Source: Malania oleifera (Eukaryota; Streptophyta; Magnoliopsida; Santalales; Ximeniaceae). Taken from it: a stretch of 64,000 nt of DNA. Made by a program: the position numbers and the translations under genes. Position 1 is the stretch's first letter; every line of letters starts with the position of its first letter. The stretch lies in contig NC_080420.1 of assembly GCF_029873635.1 (NCBI RefSeq), positions 123,760,719 to 123,824,718 of the forward strand. The letters are read 5' to 3'. A model generated the notes under the pieces. That model made no database searches. It was not told where the DNA came from and worked only from the letters and a program-made list of their open reading frames with translations. Positions 57,215 through 64,000 of the stretch are shown here, piece after piece.

Positions 57215-58317
57215 GTGTATATGCGACGCTCCCACCCACAGTCTCTTCCGGTAGCTCATCCGATATTTGATCCTACCACGCTCCAGACTCAGTTAGTTGC
57301 AGCACCTCTAGAGCCTTTGGTTCGTCGCTCTTCTCGAGTGTCTGTACCCCCAAATAGGTATGGGTTTCCCTCTTTAAGTGTTGGCAATTCTGTTTCAGCT
57401 TTTACTGCTACATTGTTCAATTTAGATATTCCCACATCCTACTCACACGCTGCCAAGGATGATTGTTGGCGACAAGCTATGCAGGAAAAAATTGCCGCTC
57501 TAGAGGCCAATCACACCTGCGACATTGAGCCTTGTCCTCCCACCATTGTTCTTTTGGGTTGTAAATGGGTTTACTTAGTCAAGGTCCGATCTGATGGAAG
57601 TCTGGATTGTTACAAAGCTTGCCTTGTTGCACTTGGGAATAATCAGGAATATGGCGTCAATTATGAAGAGACCTTTGCTCTAGTGGCTAAGATGACTACT
57701 GTTCATACAATTCTGGCTATTGCTGCATCCAGCGATTGGCCACTACATCAAATGCATGTCAAGAATGCTTTTCTTCACGAGGATCTTAAAGAGTGTATTT
57801 ATATGAAGCCACCCCCGGGCTTGTTTCCCTCTCCAACTTCACATGTGTGTAAGCTTCGTTGCTCTCTTTATGGTCTCAAACAAGCTCTGAGGGTCTGGTT
57901 TGATAAATTCCGCACCACTTTATTGCATTTTTCATTCAAGCAGAGCAAGTATGATAGTTTCTTCAAAAATCAGACATGGGTATTGTTGTTCTTTTGGTTT
58001 ATGTTGATGATATTGTGATTATTGGTTCCGATTCTGCTTTACTTGCTCAGCTCAAGACTTATCTCTCAGAGTCCTTTCATATGAAAGATCTTGGGTCTCT
58101 CACATATTTTCTTGGTCTTAAGGTGAATCGTAGTCCTTTAGGTATTTCACTCACTCAACATAAGTATGTTAGTGACTTGGTGGTCACAGCTGGCCTTCAG
58201 AAGGGTACTTCTGTTGATACTTCCATGGATTTAAATGTCAAGCTTCGCAAAGAGGAGGGTGACTTGTTGTTTATACTGGAAGTTGGTGGGTTGTCTTGTC
58301 TATCTCACCATTACTAG
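57215..58317 (+). pseudogene. Copia-3 reverse transcriptase
   Basis: Two overlapping frames (57215-58018, 57976-58317) make up the domain: WRQAMQEKIAALEANHT, GCKWVYLVKVRSDGS, YEETFALVAKMTTV, SLYGLKQALRVWFDKF and the catalytic VYVDDIVIIG (about 57996-58025). One frameshift separates them. Confidence 0.85.
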
Positions 58318-58331
58318 ACTAGACATTTCTT

Positions 58332-59101
58332 TTGTTGTACAGCAAGTTAGCTAGTTTCTTCATACTCCTCGTCATCTTCATTTGGCTGCTGTCCGTAGGA
58401 TCATACGCTATGTTCAGGGCACTTCCGCCTATGGTTTATTCTTCCCTGCAGGCAATTCTACTCGCCTTGCTACTTATAGCGATGCTTATTGGGCTGGTTG
58501 TGCGGATACGCGTCGCTCCATCACTAGTTGGTGTGTGTTCTTAGGTGATGCATTGATCTCTTAGAAGAGTAAGAAGCAAGACAGAGTTTCTAAATCTTCG
58601 ACGGAATCTGAAGCAAGATAGAGTCTCTTGGTGTGTCTTCGCCTTGCTACTTATAGTGATGCTGATTGGGCTAGTTGTGCGGATACGCATCGCTCCATCA
58701 CTGGTTGGTGTGTGTTCTTAGGTGATGCATTGATCTCTTGGAAGAGTAAGAAGCAAGACAAAGTTTCTAAGTCTTCGACGGAATCTGAATATCAGGCGAT
58801 GTCTCTTGCTTGTTCTGAAATTATTTGGAATCGAGGTTTGCTTGCTGTGCTAGACTTTTCTGAGACCCCTACACCTCTACATGCTGATAATACGAGTGCT
58901 ATCCAGATCACGACCAATCTTGTCTATCATGAGCGCACGAAGCATATTGAAGTCAATTGTCACTCTATCTATGAAGCATTTGAAGCTCGTGTTATCACTC
59001 ATACTTCCACTGAATTACAAATTGTGGTTATCTTCACCAAGGCTCTCACTCGTTATCCACATTGCTTCCTAAGTAGCAAATTGATGCTTGATAGATTATA
59101 G
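58332..59101 (+). pseudogene. Copia-3 RNase H with an in-frame tandem duplication
   Basis: Contains RRIIRYVQGTSAYGLFF, then the YSDA.WAGCADTRRSIT..CVFLGDALIS block twice. It continues with SSTESEYQAMSLACSEI, LHADNTSAIQI, RTKHIEVNCHSI and FTKALTRY. The repeat period is 177 bp (59 codons), starting at about 58464 and 58641. The first copy has a stop (TAG) where the second has Trp. Confidence 0.85.
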
Positions 59102-59230
59102 TTTACATGTATAGGGCTAGAATCATGCTAGACCTAATTTACTTTCCGTGTATAGCATTCTTGTAAAGTCTATATATAATATACATAACTTTAGGCCAAA
59201 TCATTATGCCATTCACACAATACTTTGACA

Positions 59231-59848
59231 AACACCGCCACGGCCAATAAACTCTGCATCCCTTGATCTCCCCTCAACCCAAGTTTCATTACCGGAGGTG
59301 CCTCATTGGCTGCGCATGCGCCCCACGCGCCGGCGATCTGCAACTAGGAAACTTTCACAGTTTTCTGCAATTTCCAGTCTCATGAAAAACTGCCCAGCCA
59401 GGATATTTTGGGTTTTCTCCATGAAATTTTGATCTGCAAGGAGATAATTTTTCTTGTGGACGCAACATATTGCAAGCAAGGGTGATAATTTGGCATGAAA
59501 CCCTAGAAATTGCCACTGGAAGCATTAAAAATCAGGTTTTGTTGCTGTAATTTGTGAGTTTTGTGAATTTGTTTCATTTCAGCAGGACAATCAATATCAA
59601 GGTGAATTAAAGATAGATTTTTTTTTTTTGGTGAGAAAATTGGGAGTAAGGCTTGTGGGAAATTGTGTTAAAGGCTTGTGATATATAGCTGCAGCATATG
59701 TATATGCATAATTTAGCAACATGGTGACAAATTATAGGAAAAAGGAATGTCATTTGCCAAATTTTGGGTGCAATTTTGAGCTTTTTAACACCATTCTCAA
59801 ATGCAGAGAAAAAATATTTGAAAAATCATCATTGAGGGAAGATGTCCA
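59231..59848 (+). other. Internal, non-coding part of the Gypsy-derived element
   Basis: Sequence between Copia-3 and the protease remnant, with no protein-like frame. It starts with a GC-richer patch (59231-59345). Confidence 0.45.
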
Positions 59849-60402
59849 ATGAATGTGGTTTCCATAAATGGAGTCATTTGTATGCAGCTTCATCCGGAAC
59901 CTCACCTAGAGCTTTATGTGATATCTTGGGTTGTTAACTCTATTGTACATGTTTATGAAATATGTTTGGTTCCCATCCAAATGGGTGAATATTTGGCTAA
60001 TGTTTGGTGTGATATCCTACCTATGAAGATTGGCCATGTACTCCTTGGTTGGATGATTTAGGCGTTACTCAAGGACATGAGAACACATATGTCTTTCACT
60101 GTAATGGGAAGAAAATCGTTTTGAAGTCCTCTCTACCAATGAACCAAGACAAAGAATTAGTCATAATTACTCAGCTTGAAGACAATACAAGGAAGGAAAT
60201 TAATGTGTTTGAAGACATCCAAAGTCCTTCAAGCATTCCTATTGTAGAGTTTGTCATCCCTAATGAGTTCATTGATGCTGATTCTCAAGTCATGTTTATG
60301 GTGCTGCCAATGGAACTTGGTTTCTTGCCTCCTTCAAGTGTTGGCTTTCAAAAAGTCCAAGTTTGCTTCTCCCTTTTGATCCTCCAATATTTCAAAATTT
60401 AA
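59849..60402 (+). pseudogene. Gypsy-type aspartic protease remnant
   Basis: Two frames together resemble the region around Ty3/Gypsy proteases: VVSINGVICMQLHPEPHLELYV, VPIQMGEYLANVWCDILPMKIGHVLLG and then YVFHCNGKKIVL. The usual D-S-G active site is not visible. A stop near 60060 separates the frames. No RT, RNase H or integrase follows; the polypurine tract and L3 come next, so the element was not autonomous. Confidence 0.7.
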
Positions 60403-60431
60403 GGCCGAATTTTTTCTAATTGAGGGAGAGT

Positions 60432-60844
60432 TGATGTAGGACAAGAAGTAAGACATTGTGAAGATCCTTGCTGGAAAATAATTAAGAAGAGTTGGTTATT
60501 TAATTATGGGGTTGAATTAGTAGTTTATTATGTGTGGTTAATAGTTTATTTTCTGTGGTCTGTGTTAATTAGTATAGGATTATGTGTATTTGGGGGTTGT
60601 TTGTCGTATTTGTGTAAAGGGTATATTTGTAATGTAATGTTGTTTTAGGGGTTTAAGTGTAATTTCATATAAAGAGGCTTTCTTTTAAATAGTGTATGAA
60701 AGCCATGTTATAGGCAGTTATTGATGAATGTGAATTGAAGTGAAAGTGGGTTACCCCCTAGTATCTCTTCTCACCTCCCTTCCCCTTCCTTCATCTCTTC
60801 TAATTTCTCCATGGCTGCAGAACCTTGATGCTGCCCCTGCATCA
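60432..60844 (+). repeat. LTR L3 (3' LTR)
   Basis: 413 bp, preceded by polypurine TTGAGGGAGAG and 'agt'-type junction bases ('agt' at 60429-60431), ending CTGCATCA and followed by TSD ctagg. Confidence 0.88.
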
Positions 60845-60876
60845 CTAGGTCTTCCATTCTAACCAATTATTCAACA

Positions 60877-61303
60877 TGTTATCAGCGCATGATTTTGAGA
60901 CCTAAATCCTAATTGTCACAGCCACCATCAAAACCGAAGCCTATAACACAAAATTCGCTGCCTTTCTACCATCATAGAAGAATTTCCAGCAACACCATAG
61001 CCTTGAAAAAGCAGCTTCTAGAAGCCAAAGCAATTGCCGAAAAGTTCCTGGGCGACACTGCCAGTTCAGGAGCACAAAAACCACTGTTGATTTTGCAAAA
61101 GAAACACTAGAGTCACCCACAAACATTGCCGATCCCACTGAAATCCCATCTCCAGAACTTCTTCCTTGCACCCTCACGCGTTGGTCGAAGGCACCATGTG
61201 CTGGTGCATAAAACTAATTTCAGGCATGTTTCTGGCCTAAATTCATCCAATAGTACTCAAACCCCTCTACAAACATATTCTTGAAATTTTTGTTGATGTC
61301 TTT
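60877..61303 (+). other. Copia-4 internal start (primer-binding site and leader)
   Basis: TGTTATCAGCGCATGA at 60877 resembles a primer-binding site. The following sequence (to 61303) contains a weak coding-like stretch (60913-61110) rich in Ala, Lys and Gln that could be a gag N-terminus remnant, but no family motif is recognisable. Confidence 0.4.
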
Positions 61304-61590
61304 TGTTAAAGCTTGATATACATTGTTAGTTCACAACCTAATAGCTTAAGTTTTTAGCCTTTTAGGTAAAGTGGTAATCTAACATGATATCATAATTGGT
61401 TACTAGGAGGTCCAAGGTTCTAGTCTTGTTGTCTGCGTTTGTTGTGTGCTTTTATAAAAATATTATTGTGTACCCTACTATGGGTATGATTTATCATGTC
61501 TTTATCTCTTCACGTGCTGTTGGGCTGCACATGCGAGGGAGGAGCTCACAACCTATTAGCTTAAGCTTTTAGGTAAGTGGTATTTTAACA
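61304..61590 (+). mobile_element. SMART-1: 287-bp miniature LTR element
   Basis: The 5' LTR (61304-61384, 81 bp) starts TGTTAAAGC and ends ATCTAACA. A decayed primer-binding site, TGATATCATAAT, follows. A polypurine stretch, CGAGGGAGGA (61534-61543), precedes a 3' LTR (about 61545-61590) that lacks its first 30 or so bases and ends TTTTAACA. An exact 5-bp TSD, tcttt, flanks the element (61299-61303, 61591-61595). There is no coding capacity. The size falls in the range of 'small LTR retrotransposons' (SMARTs). Confidence 0.82.
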
Positions 61591-61957
61591 TCTTTTGTCC
61601 AACGATCTTACTTTTTTTAGTTGCTTTTGTGTGGAACCTGGGGGATGGTTGTTTGATGCTTCCCAAAGCTGTTTCTCAATGTTTATTGAGTTTATTGGAG
61701 CCTCAAATGTTGGTGTTTCCTGTGTTCTTTGATTCGTTCATCGTGTTCTTCTAGTTTGCATTAGTTGTTGAAGGTTGTGTGTGTTGGGATGGAGTTGGTG
61801 AATTCCAAAAGCAAGTTGTTTGCTGTGTATTTAACATCTGATGCTCTATCAAGGTGGTATGTGTTTTGGGATGGAGTCCCCAAATCCCAAATGTGTATTC
61901 GCTCGTTAGTCACTTGTACTAGTGAACAATGTACTATAACTATCTTAGAAGAGGAGT

Positions 61958-62295
61958 TGCTAGGTACCACTTTACCTAAAAGCTTAAGTTGTTAGATTGT
62001 GGACTAACAATGCATATCAAGCTTTAATAGTCCCCTACACATGCAGCCCGACAACACCTAGAGAGATGAGGATACAATAATTTTTTAACAAACTCACATT
62101 AAATGCGGGACCCAACATACACGGTAGCTTTGTGCACCGGGCTGACCCCCGCTTTTTTTTTACATTAAATGTGGGCAACAAGACCAGAACCCGGGACCTC
62201 CTGGTAACTAGCTCTAGTAACATGTTAGGTCACCACTTCACATAAAAGCTTAAGCCATTAGGTTGTGGACTAATAATGCATATCAAGCTTTAATA
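61958..62295 (-). mobile_element. SMART-2: second copy of the miniature LTR element
   Basis: The 72-bp and 73-bp LTRs (61958-62029, 62223-62295) contain CTTAAGCTTTTA-type and AAGCTTGATATGCATT blocks shared with SMART-1. On the minus strand the primer-binding site TGTTACTAGAGC (complement of 62211-62222) follows the 5' LTR, and a GTGTAGGGGAC purine-rich stretch precedes the 3' LTR. An exact 5-bp TSD, ggagt, flanks it (61953-61957, 62296-62300). It contains a SINE fragment; without that it is about 272 bp. Confidence 0.85.
62106..62161 (-). mobile_element. SINE fragment inside SMART-2
   Basis: The 56-bp insert reads (minus) GGGGGTCAGCCCGGTGCACA then 'aagctaccg', matching the SINE at 16133. It is flanked by a 10-bp duplication, acattaaatg (62096-62105, 62162-62171). 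Only the 5' part of the SINE plus an A-run is present. Confidence 0.65.
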
Positions 62296-62407
62296 GGAGT
62301 ATTCAAGGTTCCTATAGTATTAGGCATCCCAAAAAACATTTCATCACATTGCATCTTTTTCTTAGAAAAGTAGTCATACTATCTGTATGTCATTTGGTAT
62401 CTCTCCT

Positions 62408-63993
62408 ACTAGTTCATCGGTTATGATTTTGCAGCTATTGACCATATGACAAGTGTCACCAATTTCTTTTCTACTCTCTAGTATTCTAAAAATCTACCTC
62501 AAGTTATTGTTGTTGATGGGTCTGCTACAGCTGTTAAGGGGATAGGAACAGTAAATCCTACTCCCTCCATGTTTCTTTCCTCTAATTTGTACATTTCGAA
62601 ATCCCCCTTTAATTGCATGTTTGTTAGTAAAATTATAGTCACTAAATCGCTCTATAACCTTCTTTCCTAATTTTGTTCTTTTCAGGATCTGAAGATGAGA
62701 AAGATGAGTGATACATGACATAAGGCTAGCAGACTTTACTCTTACACTCCTCCTATTGCTTGAAGTGCCACTGTCATACCACATCAAATATATTGTTGTC
62801 TTGGTCAATCATCCTTGGACAAGTTAAAACAGCTAGTTCCTACTTTGAATTCTATTTCTAACCTTGAATTTGGGTCTTGTTAATTAGGAAAGCATCATCA
62901 TGTTCCATTTACCTCCTGAGTCAACAAAAGAGTTGTTAGCCCTTTTATGTTAGTCTATTATGATGTTTGGGGTCCATGGTTTTAAATAAAGGCCGTGACC
63001 ATTACGTAACATCGCTTCGTAATGGTTTTTTGGGTTACCGATACCATTACACACCGCAAAATTGGTGGGAAGAAAAATCATAGTCGTAGCGGCCGTTACG
63101 GACTGCAACCATTACGTAAAGGCTCTACGGCCGTTACATAACCGCTACAGGACTGTTACACCAAAAAAATATTTTATTTTTTACTTTTCCTTCTCACTTT
63201 TTCCCTCTCTTTCATATATCATTCTCAATATACCTAGTGGCAAGAGGGGGAAAAGATTATAATGAGGATAATAATGATACAAAATTTACTACTTTAAATA
63301 CTAACAATAGATGCATTAATTAACAATTTGAAAATACTAACTTGTTAAGAAAATATTTTATTTTGATAATATTAGTAATGTGATATTTATGTTCTATATT
63401 TTTCAACTTCAACCTTCTTTCTTTTCTAGCTATTTTATATTTGTATTATTCGTATCTCTTATGTGTCTAATAGATTAATGGAGTGTATAATGTATTTTGT
63501 TTTATTAATTTATTTAGCACACATAAGAATTTATTACAGATAAGAACAATGAGAAGTATAAATACGCACGCACATGTAATTTTTCTATCAATGGTGGTTT
63601 AAAACAAATGTAAACTCGTTGCTCTTACCAAATAACTTAGTTACACGAACTAAAGGATCCAAAATACACTAAAACTCTTTCTAAGAAGGGCTAAAAGCTT
63701 AAAACATGCAAGTATGCTAATATGCACAAGGTTGTGCATGCTTCAAAAAAATTCGTGGTCGTCACATTCGCTTCCCATTATGTAACATGCGCTACTCCCG
63801 CTTCCCGTTACACCCATTACAGTTACGTTACGCTACCTGCTACCATGATTTAAAACCATGTTGGGGTCCTAGTCGTGTCACATCAAGGTTGGGGTTTTTG
63901 TACTTTGTTAATTTGTTGATAACTACTCCAGAATTGGCTTTTGTATTTAATGAAAGATTGTTCTCGTTGTTTAATATCTATCTTTTGCTCTAA
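62408..63993 (+). pseudogene. Copia-4 protease to integrase remnant, split by hAT-2
   Basis: A protease-type piece (AIDHMTSVTNFF, VDGSATAVKGIGTV) is followed by a pre-integrase region (QDLKMRKMS, SATVIPHQIYCCLGQSSLDKLKQL) and the start of the integrase core (YYDVWGP). After hAT-2 the same frame continues SRVTSRLGFLYFVN. Joining across one TSD restores GAT GTT TGG GGT CCT AGT (DVWGPS). Stops are present. Confidence 0.8.
62975..63860. mobile_element. hAT-2: 886-bp non-autonomous hAT-like element
   Basis: The ends CATGGTTTTAAAT and ATTTAAAACCATG are a perfect 13-bp inverted repeat. An exact 8-bp TSD, ttggggtc, flanks it (62967-62974, 63861-63868). Both subterminal regions carry many copies of short TTACG/CGTAA and CCATTAC/GTAATGG strings, on both strands, as hAT transposase-binding regions often do. 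It encodes no transposase. It is inserted in the Copia-4 integrase remnant. Confidence 0.85.
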
Positions 63994-64000
63994 AAAATGA

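Larger units (their letters stand above)
51968..59230 (+). mobile_element. Copia-3: Copia retrotransposon, degenerate
   Basis: The 5' LTR (about 51968-53962, interrupted by palLTR-e) and a short 3' LTR (about 59085-59230) share 'tttagggctagaatcatgct' and 'gtatagcattcttgtaaagt' and end 'cacacaatactttgaca'. A primer-binding site, TGGATCAGAGC, follows at 53963. Gag, protease, integrase, RT and RNase H are in Copia order on the + strand with several stops and two tandem duplications. The LTR start and TSD are not resolved, and the 3' LTR seems to lack its first part. Without palLTR-e it is about 5.4 kb. Confidence 0.85.
50135..60844 (+). mobile_element. Gypsy-derived element with three LTRs
   Basis: LTRs of about 411-418 bp: L1 50135-50545, L2 50551-50968, L3 60432-60844, all TGATGTAG..to..CATCA. 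An exact 5-bp TSD, ctagg, lies before L1 (50130-50134) and after L3 (60845-60849). L2 is followed by tt and the primer-binding site TGGTACCAGAGC (50971-50982). A polypurine tract, TTGAGGGAGAG, precedes L3. L1 and L2 are separated only by ttagt. The interior keeps just a Gypsy-type protease remnant. Copia-3 is inserted in it; without that it is about 3.4 kb. Confidence 0.9.
50034..64000 (+). mobile_element. Copia-4: outer Copia element running off the right edge
   Basis: Its LTR end is split by the Gypsy-derived element: 50034-50134, with a TATAAATGG box near 50098, continues at 60850-60876 and ends ATTCAACA. A primer-binding site, TGTTATCAGCGCATGA (60877-60892), follows. Internal DNA contains Copia protease and integrase remnants at 62408-62966 and 63869-63993. 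The LTR start is uncertain (TGTTAG near 50034), and the 3' LTR lies beyond the window. Confidence 0.65.

Noticed and set aside
59849-60402. Possible host gene between Copia-3 and L3
   Set aside because: The blocks match a Gypsy protease region and are followed at once by a polypurine tract and LTR.

Overview
This window is nuclear DNA of a flowering plant, most likely a eudicot. The evidence is intron-split coding sequence with GT..AG borders, a plant-type NYN/OST-HTH protein, a P-class pentatricopeptide repeat (PPR) protein, an AT-rich background, and a dense load of Copia, Gypsy-like, LINE, TRIM, SINE and hAT elements. No rRNA, tRNA, CRISPR or bacterial signals were found. The species cannot be named from sequence alone.

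Two host genes are supported. (1) A three-exon gene on the + strand (9002-9269, 17595-19086, 19185-19371) encodes a 648-aa NYN-domain RNase-like protein with a C-terminal OST-HTH/LOTUS-like domain. Its 8.3-kb first intron splits the NYN domain and holds a 5-kb Copia mosaic and a SINE. (2) An intronless PPR gene (46225-48411, +) encodes 728 aa with a probable organelle-targeting N-terminus.

Nearly everything else is nested transposons, and most boundaries can be fixed by target-site duplications (TSDs). 1-8780: AT-rich intergenic DNA with degenerate tandem repeats. 9895-14930: Copia-1 mosaic in intron 1. 21309-32821: a minus-strand L1-type LINE, broken by a hAT MITE, a related long LTR that itself holds a solo LTR, a TRIM, and another solo LTR. 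35183-45666: Copia-2, broken by two solo LTRs and a LINE fragment. 50034 to the right edge: an outer Copia element (Copia-4). Its LTR holds a Gypsy-derived element with three LTRs (50135-60844). That element holds Copia-3, whose 5' LTR holds a further solo LTR, giving four levels of nesting. Copia-4 also carries two sub-350-bp SMART-like LTR elements and an 886-bp hAT-like element.

The most unusual material is a family of 2.0-2.2-kb solo LTRs (palLTR-a to -d). Each carries 7-9 copies of the 12-bp palindrome TTCGTCGACGAA just upstream of a TATA-like box. Each also has, in the presumed transcribed part, a set of short hairpins whose stems differ between copies but keep pairing. An otherwise different LTR (52088-53901) carries the same palindrome array upstream of its own TATA box. 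These are the best candidates here for an undescribed regulatory or RNA-structure module.
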